This document shows positions 24,601-31,606 of a DNA stretch of 64,000 bases, piece by piece. Positions within the stretch are counted from its first letter, which is position 1. Each line of letters opens with the position of its first letter. Under the pieces are notes generated by a model, which saw nothing but the letters and a program-made list of their open reading frames with translations, had not been told where the DNA came from and ran no database searches. Made by a program: the position numbers and the translations under genes. Origin of the DNA: Ruminococcus sp. (GTDB taxonomy: Bacteria > Bacillota > Clostridia > Oscillospirales > Ruminococcaceae); the NCBI RefSeq assembly GCF_017464355.1, contig NZ_JAFUAG010000003.1, forward strand, positions 62,001-126,000, read 5' to 3'.

Positions 24601-24803
24601 ACCGATGTCTGCGTGCCCGTGGCCTCCCAGTAGATGGTGGGGTAGTGGTCGGTGTAGCAGTTGTCCGGGGGCATTTCCTTGAAGTCGATGAATATGGCCG
24701 CATCAGCAGTAAATATGGACGCAGGCACCATCGAAAGAGTCATGGCCGCAGAAACAGCCGCCCCGAGGATACGCTTCCCCAGAGGTGTGTGGGTCGTCTG
24801 CAT
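21657..24803 (-). CDS. Large secreted beta-repeat protein with dockerin
   Basis: Exported protein of 1048 residues. A signal peptide (about 1-36, ending A-D-A-A) is followed by a series of ~90-100-residue Ig-like units. Each opens F-x-x-Q-P-x-D-V and contains V-D-D-S-x-x-G and F-K-x-Y-Y. I can pick out units near residues 235, 335, 440, 530 and 745, with weaker ones between. Residues about 895-970 look like an InlB B-repeat (F-S-K-W-V-C..F-T-M-P-S-G-D-V). A Pro/Glu linker leads to a C-terminal dockerin with loops D-V-N-G-D-G-E-V-N-V-T-D and D-V-N-H-D-D-D-V-N-V-T-D. No catalytic domain is seen; a structural or adhesive role in a cohesin-based surface assembly is likely. Confidence 0.9.
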   Translation of the reverse strand: MQTTHTPLGKRILGAAVSAAMTLSMVPASIFTADAAIFIDFKEMPPDNCYTDHYPTIYWEATGTQTSVNAVIYRVDENGSDPVMIKNKGPVESETMEWTIDSYDLLDNYYQVWFVDQITSARVKSDTFYVGKKPEVSEQEDYVLGSAAKPRYSFNFPAYRIELIDNTNNLLNTYVNYGSADHEIALNTSRSGPEYDIDDFGADPKNRTYKFRTYYTKSKYIDTNYFSVVDPAVSVQPKDVYVYNGSPNGVSAWANFGIQDVRLVTENKSSGENYTTSLDSSRYVLNDEGDAVKVKFAAADASPDTTYRLELKYGDSDTDWVRTDEFHCYADEFKFTTQPEDVTIKPGKTGIVEHRTGCSDPSVYAVYEELLEDGEIIKANSDGLLTNMDVDDSYAGHEYQFKTYYPAWTYDFDTIGTGNDYILSNKFHVLIGADVNFLAQPVDVELTDDGKGLATCAVDFDPVAAYLCKDGEIISDKCTWETEDGSAIINCSVDDSLIGSDIKFKVYYDTNDSYIESDTFSIGRYCFTEQPRPTIVLGRQTGKASAIFKTSFEPAIVDVELDGKILEDIDIFITLKDGGSVIDLKVDDSYVGKTMRVYAYATSDRDGKYACSNIINVIPPLYPRIDMMTPGAVIPEGEDEVQVAFETNFGFTDYELIADGETAAEYHNDRILYEDVVPVSKDMVGKQLMIRVTCLKNEEMGIDEETVVESQLFEAVLPDSEHKFTSQPHDMDISAGIPDDQTWSTNFTPVRLCVMSGPWAICEFEDPGDLIGIGPTEWFKTVFNGESRLRAYYGEGPLDYVESCIINTVCPEFTIDPTGGYIHEGETLNVEWETNFTPKKVELWTDSEFCKELEPDAASIELDGKGVGYYNILAYYSDDVASGVFSSGFAVKLTDQQIYTITVPDDVRISYGAGYLTRNALAGENVDIFRTSSEPVFSKWVCKSGNAEFDDEYSEYTYFTMPSGDVVIDYETAEDEQPTSDEDYPKGDVNGDGEVNVTDVVLVAAHVKSIRALFDDRLARADVNHDDDVNVTDLTKIAAHVKGIKTLE

Positions 24804-24967
24804 ATTCTTTTACCTCCTTTTAGCAAAAAGAATTTCTCATCTGCGCACTTTATCTGTGCGCACTCTCCCTTATTGCAGCAGTTCAGGTCATTTCAAAATG
24901 CACTGAATTGGTGTGAATTGACAAAAAATCTCGCTCGAAACAGACCCGATATCCGCAACTTTACCTG
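24804..24967 (-). promoter_or_regulatory. Leader of the surface protein gene
   Basis: About 160 nt between promoter and start codon. A perfect hairpin TGCGCAC-tttatct-GTGCGCA (24842-24862) lies shortly before the AAGGAGG of the gene. No known regulatory RNA class was recognised. Confidence 0.45.
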
Positions 24968-24996
24968 ATTATAACATATAGCCTTAAAAATGTCAA
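24968..24996 (-). promoter_or_regulatory. Predicted promoter of the surface protein gene
   Basis: On the minus strand TTGACA (24996-24991), 17 bp, TATAAT (24973-24968). Confidence 0.85.
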
Positions 24997-25041
24997 CGAA
25001 AATTAATAATATTTCAAAACTTTTCCCGATAACTGCTCAAC

Positions 25042-25070
25042 TTGACAGAATATGCATTTTAGTATATAAT
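25042..25070 (+). promoter_or_regulatory. Predicted promoter of the aconitase gene
   Basis: TTGACA (25042-25047), 17 bp, TATAAT (25065-25070). Confidence 0.87.
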
Positions 25071-25141
25071 AAATAATGTATGATTATGTACAGGTCGGGG
25101 GCATTCCGCCCCGCATAAAAACAAGGAAGGAAATGATTTAC

Positions 25142-27082
25142 ATGGGACTTACACTTACTGAAAAGATCCTGAAGGCTCATCTGGTAGACGGTGAGTTCGT
25201 CAAGGGACAGGAGATCGGTATCCGCATCGACCAGACCCTGACACAGGACGCTACAGGTACTATGGCATATCTTGAATACGAGGCAATGGGCGTGCCCAGA
25301 GTCAAGACTGAGAAGAGCGTGGCTTACATCGACCACAACACTCTCCAGTCAGGCTTTGAGAATGCAGATGACCACAGATTTATCGGTTCTGTCTGCAAAA
25401 AGCACGGCATATATTTCTCCCGTCCCGGCAACGGTATCTGCCACCAGGTACATCTTGAGCGCTTCGGCATACCCGGCAAGACCCTCATCGGCTCTGACAG
25501 CCACACCCCCACAGGCGGCGGTATCGGCATGATAGCTATCGGTGCAGGCGGACTTGACGTTGCAGTAGCCATGGGCGGCGGCGCATACTACATCACCTAC
25601 CCCAACATAGTCAAGGTCAACCTGACAGGCAAGCTTTCTCCCTGGGTATCTGCCAAGGACGTTATCCTTGAGGTGCTGAGAAGAATGTCCGTCAAGGGCG
25701 GCGTAGGCAAGGTAATAGAGTACTGCGGCGAGGGCGTGAAGACACTGTCTGTTCCCGAGAGAGCCACCATTACCAACATGGGCGCTGAGCTGGGTGCTAC
25801 CACATCTATATTCCCCTCTGATGAGATCACACTGTCCTTCCTGAAGGCACAGGAGAGAGCAGAGGTCTGGACCGAGCTGAAGGCTGATGATGACGCTGTA
25901 TATGATGAGGTCATCGATATCGACCTGGGAGCACTGGTACCCATGGCGGCCTGTCCGCACAGCCCCGACAATATCAAGACCGTTGAAGAACTGGGCGGCA
26001 TGAAGATCGATCAGGTCTGCATAGGCTCCTGCACCAACTCTTCTTATGTCGATATGATGAAGGTCGCTCACATACTCAAGGGCAAGACCGTTCACCCCGA
26101 TGTTTCTCTGGCTATCGCTCCAGGCTCCAAGCAGGTGCTGAACATGATCGCCGAGAACGGCGCACTGGCTGATATGATCGCAGCAGGCGCAAGGATACTG
26201 GAGTCCGCCTGCGGCCCCTGCATAGGTATGGGTCAGGCTCCCAACTCCAAGGGTATCTCCCTGAGAACATTCAACCGTAACTTCCTGGGCAGATCGGGAA
26301 CCAAGGACGGCCAGATCTATCTGGTATCTCCCGAGCTGGCTGCTGCTTCCGCAGTTGCAGGCGTGCTGACCGACCCCAGAACTCTGGGCGAAATGCCTGA
26401 GATAAAGGTGCCTGAGCATTTCAAGATAAACGACAACATGGTAGTTCCTCCCGTGGCTGAGGCTGATATGGACAGCGTTGAGGTGCTGAGAGGCCCCAAC
26501 ATCAAGCCCTATCCCGAGACCGCACCTCTGGTGGACAACATCAGCTGTCAGGTATCTCTTAAGGTGGGCGACAACATCACCACCGACCACATCATGCCCG
26601 CAGGCGCAAAGATACTCCCTCTGAGATCGAATATCCCCGCTATCTCCCAGCACTGCTTCACAGTATGCGATGAGGATTTCCCCAGAAGAGCAAAGAATAT
26701 GGAGAAGTCCATTATCGTGGGCGGTTCCAACTACGGCCAGGGCTCTTCCAGAGAGCACGCTGCGCTGGCTCCTCTGTACCTGGGCATAAAGGCAGTTCTG
26801 GTGAAGAGCTTTGCCCGTATACACAGGGCTAACCTGATAAACGCAGGCATACTCCCCCTGACTTTCGTAAACGAGGCTGACTACGAGAAGATAGGCCAGG
26901 GCGATGAGATAGAGATCGCAAATGTTCGCGCTGATATCGAGGCAGGCAAGACTCAGCTGACAGTTGTCAACAAGTCCACAGGCGCCGAGATACCCGTTCT
27001 CTGCGAGCTGACAGGCAGGACCAAGGATATAATCCTGGCAGGCGGTCTGCTCGATTATACCAGAGAGCAGCTTTCTAAGTAA
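25142..27082 (+). CDS. Aconitate hydratase, short form
   Basis: Cytosolic [4Fe-4S] enzyme interconverting citrate and isocitrate. 646 residues: the N-terminal three-domain core carries G-S-D-S-H-T-P-T-G-G, cluster ligands in C-I-G-S-C-T-N-S and C-G-P-C-I-G-M-G, and the C-terminal swivel domain shows G-G-S-N-Y-G-Q-G-S-S-R-E-H. Length and order match the mitochondrial-like short aconitases of anaerobes (TIGR01342 class) rather than 890-residue AcnA. ATG 25142 follows AAGGAAGG. Isocitrate dehydrogenase is encoded 1.8 kb downstream on the same strand, so the pair supplies 2-oxoglutarate for glutamate. Confidence 0.95.
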   Translation: MGLTLTEKILKAHLVDGEFVKGQEIGIRIDQTLTQDATGTMAYLEYEAMGVPRVKTEKSVAYIDHNTLQSGFENADDHRFIGSVCKKHGIYFSRPGNGICHQVHLERFGIPGKTLIGSDSHTPTGGGIGMIAIGAGGLDVAVAMGGGAYYITYPNIVKVNLTGKLSPWVSAKDVILEVLRRMSVKGGVGKVIEYCGEGVKTLSVPERATITNMGAELGATTSIFPSDEITLSFLKAQERAEVWTELKADDDAVYDEVIDIDLGALVPMAACPHSPDNIKTVEELGGMKIDQVCIGSCTNSSYVDMMKVAHILKGKTVHPDVSLAIAPGSKQVLNMIAENGALADMIAAGARILESACGPCIGMGQAPNSKGISLRTFNRNFLGRSGTKDGQIYLVSPELAAASAVAGVLTDPRTLGEMPEIKVPEHFKINDNMVVPPVAEADMDSVEVLRGPNIKPYPETAPLVDNISCQVSLKVGDNITTDHIMPAGAKILPLRSNIPAISQHCFTVCDEDFPRRAKNMEKSIIVGGSNYGQGSSREHAALAPLYLGIKAVLVKSFARIHRANLINAGILPLTFVNEADYEKIGQGDEIEIANVRADIEAGKTQLTVVNKSTGAEIPVLCELTGRTKDIILAGGLLDYTREQLSK

Positions 27083-27120
27083 TTCATAATTATCGGCATG
27101 GCCGATGGTTTCGTGTATAT

Positions 27121-27152
27121 ACAGCAGGCGGAGGCTTTCTCCGCCTTGCTGT
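27121..27152 (+). terminator. Possible terminator after aconitase
   Basis: ACAGCAGGCGGAG pairs with CTCCGCCTTGCTGT (one bulge). Only GTTTTG occurs a few bases later, so termination may be partial and let the following genes be read through. Confidence 0.5.
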
Positions 27153-27247
27153 GATATCACGTTTTGTGGCGGGCGCCCACCTGTGTGAGCGCCTGGCAGA
27201 GTGCGTGAAAAAAGAGAGAATAACAGAAAGACAAGGAGAAAGACCAA

Positions 27248-27430
27248 ATGGGCTCAGGAAGCAGGCTGCCCTCCATTATCATTGCACTGGTGCTTATCGG
27301 TGTAATATTCGTGGTGTTGAAATTGCTGTTCCCGAACAGGAGCAGCACCTGGTACATGAACAGGATAAAGATCATCGCAAGCATAATACTGCTGGCAGCA
27401 GGTATCGTGCTGTTTGTTATGAGGGCTTGA
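27248..27430 (+). CDS. Small two-span membrane protein
   Basis: Unrecognised protein of 60 residues made of two hydrophobic helices (about 9-27 and 40-57) joined by a short basic loop (P-N-R-S-S-T-W-Y-M-N-R). AAGGAGA precedes the ATG. It is followed after 1 bp by the next small membrane gene, so the two are co-translated. Size, paired helices and tight linkage suggest a small subunit or chaperone of the membrane proteins that follow. Confidence 0.7.
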   Translation: MGSGSRLPSIIIALVLIGVIFVVLKLLFPNRSSTWYMNRIKIIASIILLAAGIVLFVMRA

Positions 27431-27431
27431 T

Positions 27432-27719
27432 ATGGATGATGAGGAGCGCAAAAAGGAAATAGCCGATGTGCTGAAAATAACGGTCATCATCGCAGCCGCA
27501 GGGCTGGGGCTCTTGCTCATGACGGTGGTGATACCATGGCTGAAACGTCAGTTTGCGGGAAGTCTCTGGGCGGTGATGTTTATCTCTGCGCTGGGCATAG
27601 GGGCTTATTTTCTCAGCGACCTGCTGGTGAAGAAAGAATTTATAGATCGGCGGGCACGCCTGACTGTGGCGAGGCTGATACTTCTTGCCATGATACTTAT
27701 AGGTGCGTGGTTCTGCTGA
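27432..27719 (+). CDS. Small three-span membrane protein
   Basis: Unrecognised 95-residue membrane protein. A charged N-terminus (M-D-D-E-E-R-K-K-E) precedes three hydrophobic segments (about 15-33, 42-62 and 76-94). It starts 1 bp after the previous small membrane gene and is 30 bp before the next, with GAGGGC before its ATG. No motif gives a function. Confidence 0.7.
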   Translation: MDDEERKKEIADVLKITVIIAAAGLGLLLMTVVIPWLKRQFAGSLWAVMFISALGIGAYFLSDLLVKKEFIDRRARLTVARLILLAMILIGAWFC

Positions 27720-27749
27720 AAGGGCATATGCTGCCTGAGGAGGTTCGAC

Positions 27750-28805
27750 ATGGCTGATGACAAGAGGATAGGCCGCCGAAAGAGCATGGACGCATTGTTC
27801 GGTGCGGGAACAGATGAGCTCAGCGAGGAATTTTTTGAAGAAAAAATAAAGGAAATGGGCGATGCCCCGAAGATAACCAAGGGCATGGCGCTCAAACACC
27901 AAAAACTCACCGAAGACCCCGCTTCACTGGTGGAAAGCGCCGAAAACAGCAGGGTGGTGCGCGATGATAAAATGTCGGCACTTTTCGGGAATGATGATAT
28001 CGTCCCCGATGAAGCCGAGTTCGAGGAAAAGGTAAAGGCTCTTGAAGATAAGCAAGAGGCCGCCCCCGAAAAGCCCATGACCGAGTATGAGCAGTGGCTG
28101 GAGGAGGGTCTTAAGAAAGACAAGGGCTACGGCGAAAAAGTCAGCTACGAGGGAGAGACCTCCCAGGAACATGACAGCTATAAAGGCTCCACCAATGAGA
28201 GCTACGACAAGTGGCAGGCTGAGACTCAGGAGCTCATACGCAACCTGAAAGCCCGCGATGCCAGAGTTAAGGCTCGTGATGACAACATACACGACGCCCT
28301 TTACCTCACTACTGTTGTGAAAGGCGGCTCGGGTATCAGTCATACGGGCGACCAGGTCCGCTTTTTTGAGATGATAGCTTCGCTGGCATGGTTCCTGGTG
28401 TCGTCGCTGGCTGTCGTTGGGGTATTCTACGGCCTGGGCGTCAGGGGGAATGACCTGCTGATACCTTTCGGGCTGGGTTCCCTCATCGGTGCTATCGTGC
28501 GCTACAACGGCAAGGAGGGCTACACTCTGTCGGAGGCTTTCGGCCACGGTTCGGTGGAGATAGCCGTACTTTTCTCTACGGTGGTATCGTGGATAATATC
28601 CCTGTTCGCCAATATCGGGCTGCCTCTGGTCGCCCTTATAGCAGGCGTGTTCGCAGTGGCGGGAGAGTATTTCAAGCAGAAGGTCCTGTTCTGCCGTTCC
28701 GCAAAGGAAAGCAGAGCGAGGACGGTGCCCTTTGCTGTGTTTGCCATTGCGGCGGCAGTGATGATATTCATCTTCGATCTTGTGAATGAGCTTGTATTCG
28801 GATAA
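27750..28805 (+). CDS. Acidic membrane protein with duplicated ALFG motif
   Basis: Unrecognised 351-residue protein. The soluble, acidic N-terminal ~200 residues contain the same ~30-residue unit twice: M-D-A-L-F-G..E-E-F-F-E-E-K-I-K near 11-40 and M-S-A-L-F-G..E-F-E-E-K-V-K near 72-105. Such short repeated linear motifs often dock one partner. About residues 205-350 hold five to six membrane spans. GAGGAGG precedes the ATG. It completes a three-gene membrane set between aconitase and isocitrate dehydrogenase; no link in function is shown. Confidence 0.72.
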   Translation: MADDKRIGRRKSMDALFGAGTDELSEEFFEEKIKEMGDAPKITKGMALKHQKLTEDPASLVESAENSRVVRDDKMSALFGNDDIVPDEAEFEEKVKALEDKQEAAPEKPMTEYEQWLEEGLKKDKGYGEKVSYEGETSQEHDSYKGSTNESYDKWQAETQELIRNLKARDARVKARDDNIHDALYLTTVVKGGSGISHTGDQVRFFEMIASLAWFLVSSLAVVGVFYGLGVRGNDLLIPFGLGSLIGAIVRYNGKEGYTLSEAFGHGSVEIAVLFSTVVSWIISLFANIGLPLVALIAGVFAVAGEYFKQKVLFCRSAKESRARTVPFAVFAIAAAVMIFIFDLVNELVFG

Positions 28806-28875
28806 TGATATATGGAAAAATTCGGGAGGGGCAGCAGCCCTCACCCGTTCAAAATAAGTAAGGAGGGCTATTACA

Positions 28876-30090
28876 ATGGCTAAAATCCAAATGAAAACAC
28901 CCTTAGTCGAGATGGACGGCGACGAGATGACCCGTATCATCTGGCAGGAGATCAAGGACATACTGATAACACCCTATGTCGATCTCAAATCAGAGTATTA
29001 CGACCTGGGACTTGTTCACAGAAACGAGACCAATGACCAGGTAACTGTTGACTCTGCCAACGCTACAAAGAAGTATGGTGTTGCAGTAAAGTGCGCTACC
29101 ATTACCCCCAACGCAGCAAGAATGACCGAGTATGACCTTAAGGAGATGTGGAAGTCCCCCAACGGCACTATCCGTGCTATGCTGGACGGCACCGTGTTCA
29201 GAACACCCATACTGGTAAAGGGCATAACTCCCTATATCCCCACCTGGACAAAGCCTATCACTATCGCCCGTCACGCATACGGCGATGTTTACAAGAACGT
29301 TGAGCTGAAATGCCCCGAGGGTTCCAAGGCTGAACTGGTATGCACCGACAAGGACGGCAACGAGACCCGCGAGACTATCTATAACTTCGAGTGCGACGGT
29401 GTTATACAGGGTATGCACAACAAGTCTTCCTCTATAGCTTCCTTTGCAAGGAGCGTGTTCAACTTCGCCCTTGATACCAAGCAGGACGTATGGTTCGCTA
29501 CCAAGGATACTATCTCCAAGAAGTATGACCATACCTTCAAGGATATCTTCAGCGAGATATTCGAGGGAGAGTACAAGGCAAAGTTCGAGGCAGCAGGCAT
29601 CGAGTATTTCTACACCCTGATAGATGACGCTGTTGCAAGAGTTGTACGTTCCAACGGCGGCTATATCTGGGCCTGCAAGAACTACGACGGCGACGTTATG
29701 AGCGACATGGTAGCTACCGCTTACGGCTCACTGGCTATGATGACCTCTGTACTGGTATCACCTGACGGCGTTTATGAGTACGAGGCTGCCCACGGCACTG
29801 TTCAGCGCCACTACTACAAGCACCTTAAGGGCGAGGAGACCTCTACCAACTCTGTGGCAACACTGTTCGCATGGACAGGCGCATTCCGCAAGAGAGGCGA
29901 GCTGGACGAGCTGCCTGAGCTGGTGAACTTTGCTGACTGCCTTGAAAAGGCTACTATACAGACTATCGAAGACGGCATCATGACAGGCGACCTGTACCTG
30001 CTCTCCACCCTGGAGAACAAGACAAAGGTCAACACCGAGGACTTCCTCAGAGCCGTTGACGAAAGACTGAAAAAGCTCCTGAACGCATAA
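28876..30090 (+). CDS. icd: NADP-dependent isocitrate dehydrogenase, eukaryotic-like type
   Basis: Oxidatively decarboxylates isocitrate to 2-oxoglutarate. 404 residues of the homodimeric type-II class shared with eukaryotic IDH1/2: [14 protein letters not shown] near the start, [14 protein letters not shown] for substrate, and G-T-V-x-[11 protein letters not shown]. The R-H pair in this last loop marks NADP rather than NAD use. TAAGGAGGG precedes the ATG. I see no promoter in the 70-bp gap, so it may be read from the membrane-gene operon. A terminator follows. Confidence 0.96.
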   Translation: MAKIQMKTPLVEMDGDEMTRIIWQEIKDILITPYVDLKSEYYDLGLVHRNETNDQVTVDSANATKKYGVAVKCATITPNAARMTEYDLKEMWKSPNGTIRAMLDGTVFRTPILVKGITPYIPTWTKPITIARHAYGDVYKNVELKCPEGSKAELVCTDKDGNETRETIYNFECDGVIQGMHNKSSSIASFARSVFNFALDTKQDVWFATKDTISKKYDHTFKDIFSEIFEGEYKAKFEAAGIEYFYTLIDDAVARVVRSNGGYIWACKNYDGDVMSDMVATAYGSLAMMTSVLVSPDGVYEYEAAHGTVQRHYYKHLKGEETSTNSVATLFAWTGAFRKRGELDELPELVNFADCLEKATIQTIEDGIMTGDLYLLSTLENKTKVNTEDFLRAVDERLKKLLNA

Positions 30091-30097
30091 TAAAACA

Positions 30098-30129
30098 AAC
30101 TGCGGACAGCTATCCTGCTGTCCGCAGTT
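30098..30129. terminator. Bidirectional terminator, icd / hisA-like gene
   Basis: A 12-bp perfect stem AACTGCGGACAG / CTGTCCGCAGTT between convergent genes, with T-rich sequence on both sides. Confidence 0.88.
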
Positions 30130-30131
30130 AT

Positions 30132-30905
30132 TTATTTCCCAAAAGCACATACCTCATCGAAATCCATGTGCCCGCCGAAAATATCCAGGGCGCTGCCAAT
30201 GGTGAAATCCACTTTGCCGCGGCCTAAGTCCCTGAGCTTTTCCAGGTCTTCAAAGGAAGCTATGCCCCCTGCGTAGGTGGCAGGCATATCCTCTATGCCG
30301 CCCAGCAGCTGTGCCACGCTTTCTTCTATGCCGTGAGCCTTGCCCTCCACATCAACTGCGTGTATGAGGAACTCATCGCAGCTGTCCCGCAGACGTTCAA
30401 TGGTGTCGGGACAAAGCTTTGTATCGGTGAACTTCTGCCAGCGGTCGGTTACGATGTAGTAGCCGTCCTCCCGCCTGCGGCAGGAAAGGTCCAGCACCAG
30501 CCGCTGCTTGCCTACAGCCCGCTTCATCAGTTCGAGGTTGTGGGTGTCTATCTCGCCGTTGCGGAAAACGAAGCTGGTAACAACGACATGGCTGGCACCC
30601 TTGTCAAGAAAGCCTGCGGCATTCTCATTGTTTATGCCGCCGCCGATCTGCAGACCGCCCTCAAAGGCCGCAAGAGCCTTGTGTGCCTGCTCCACATCAG
30701 CCTGATAGAATTCACTGCCTGCGGGGTTTAAGATTATTATGTGTCCCCCCGTCAGCCTGCGGCTTTTGTAAAGGCTGCCGTAGTAGCCCCCGTCCTGTCG
30801 GGAAACAAAGTTGTCCTGCGCCTTGTTGCCCTCGTCTGCCAGACTGCCGCCTACTATCTGCTTGACAGCGCCGTTGTGTATATCGATGCATGGTCTGAAT
30901 TTCAT
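30132..30905 (-). CDS. hisA: Eukaryotic-type HisA isomerase
   Basis: ProFAR isomerase of histidine biosynthesis (TIM barrel), 257 residues. It matches the HIS6/eukaryotic branch (TIGR02129): P-C-I-D-I-H-N-G-x-V-K-Q-I-V-G-G at the N-terminus, then G-G-H-I-I-I-L-N, L-Q-I-G-G-G-I-N and T-Y-A-G-G-I-A-S. The first aspartate D8 and the later D-L-S-C-R cover the catalytic positions. It stands alone with its own promoter; no other his gene is in the window. GGAGG precedes the ATG. Confidence 0.92.
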   Translation of the reverse strand: MKFRPCIDIHNGAVKQIVGGSLADEGNKAQDNFVSRQDGGYYGSLYKSRRLTGGHIIILNPAGSEFYQADVEQAHKALAAFEGGLQIGGGINNENAAGFLDKGASHVVVTSFVFRNGEIDTHNLELMKRAVGKQRLVLDLSCRRREDGYYIVTDRWQKFTDTKLCPDTIERLRDSCDEFLIHAVDVEGKAHGIEESVAQLLGGIEDMPATYAGGIASFEDLEKLRDLGRGKVDFTIGSALDIFGGHMDFDEVCAFGK

Positions 30906-30939
30906 GTCTGTTCCTCCCGTGGGAAAATATATCAGGTCA

Positions 30940-30969
30940 ATTATAACACAGCAGCAGCAGATTTGTCAA
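30940..30969 (-). promoter_or_regulatory. Predicted promoter of the hisA-like gene
   Basis: On the minus strand TTGACA (30969-30964), 18 bp including a CTG triplet run, TATAAT (30945-30940). Confidence 0.82.
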
Positions 30970-31109
30970 TCGGCAGAAGAAGGCTCTGCCCTTTCGCTGA
31001 CAGGCTTTCGCAGGTCCGTCATCATGGGCTGCACCGCCCTGCGGACCTGCTGTTCTCTCCCGCAGAGTGCCTCCCCGCCCGCCCACCCGCCCCCTGTGCT
31101 TTTCAGCCC

Positions 31110-31138
31110 TTGCAAATCCAATGAAAATATGCTACAAT
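31110..31138 (+). promoter_or_regulatory. Predicted promoter of the thioesterase operon
   Basis: TTGCAA (31110-31115), 17 bp, TACAAT (31133-31138). Confidence 0.75.
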
Positions 31139-31174
31139 ATAAGGTAACATACCTAACGAAAGAAGGATCCCAAA

Positions 31175-31606
31175 ATGAAAGAATATGTACCCTACCGCCG
31201 AAAGGCTTACTATTATGAGACCGACCGCATGGATATCGTCCACCACTCAAACTATGTCCGCTGGCTGGAGGAAGCCCGTGTGGATATGATGGAGCAGCTG
31301 GGCTGCCCCTTTGAGTTCACCGAGAAACAGGGCATAGTTTCCCCTGTGCTGAGCGTTTCCTGCGAGTATAAATACCCCGTCCGTTTCGGGGACGAGTTCG
31401 AGGTGGTCTGCAAGCTGCTCAGCTTTAACGGCTGCCGATTTGAACTGGAGTATGAGGTCACGAACCTGACCACAGGACAGCTTTCCCTTATAGCAAAGAC
31501 CTCCCACTGCTTCACAGGCACCGACCTGCGCCCCATACGTATGCAGAAGAAGTACCCCGAGCTGTACGATAACCTCCTGAAAGCGCTGGAGGATAAGGGC
31601 GAATGA
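31175..31606 (+). CDS. Acyl-CoA thioesterase, YbgC/4HBT family
   Basis: Hotdog-fold thioesterase of 143 residues. The active-site signature is T-D-R-M-D-I-V-H-H-S-N-Y-V-R-W near residues 17-31, where the aspartate acts in 4-hydroxybenzoyl-CoA-type enzymes and Y-V-R-W-L-E-E-A-R follows. Probably hydrolyses a short or aromatic acyl-CoA. GAAGGATCC precedes the ATG. The stop overlaps the lysozyme lipoprotein ATG as ATGA. Despite co-translation, no functional link to the downstream genes is obvious. Confidence 0.92.
   Translation: MKEYVPYRRKAYYYETDRMDIVHHSNYVRWLEEARVDMMEQLGCPFEFTEKQGIVSPVLSVSCEYKYPVRFGDEFEVVCKLLSFNGCRFELEYEVTNLTTGQLSLIAKTSHCFTGTDLRPIRMQKKYPELYDNLLKALEDKGE

Noticed and set aside
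25349-27247. 632-codon open frame antisense to aconitase
   Set aside because: Shadow of a highly biased gene on the plus strand; the sequence is Cys/His/Leu-rich without any domain pattern.
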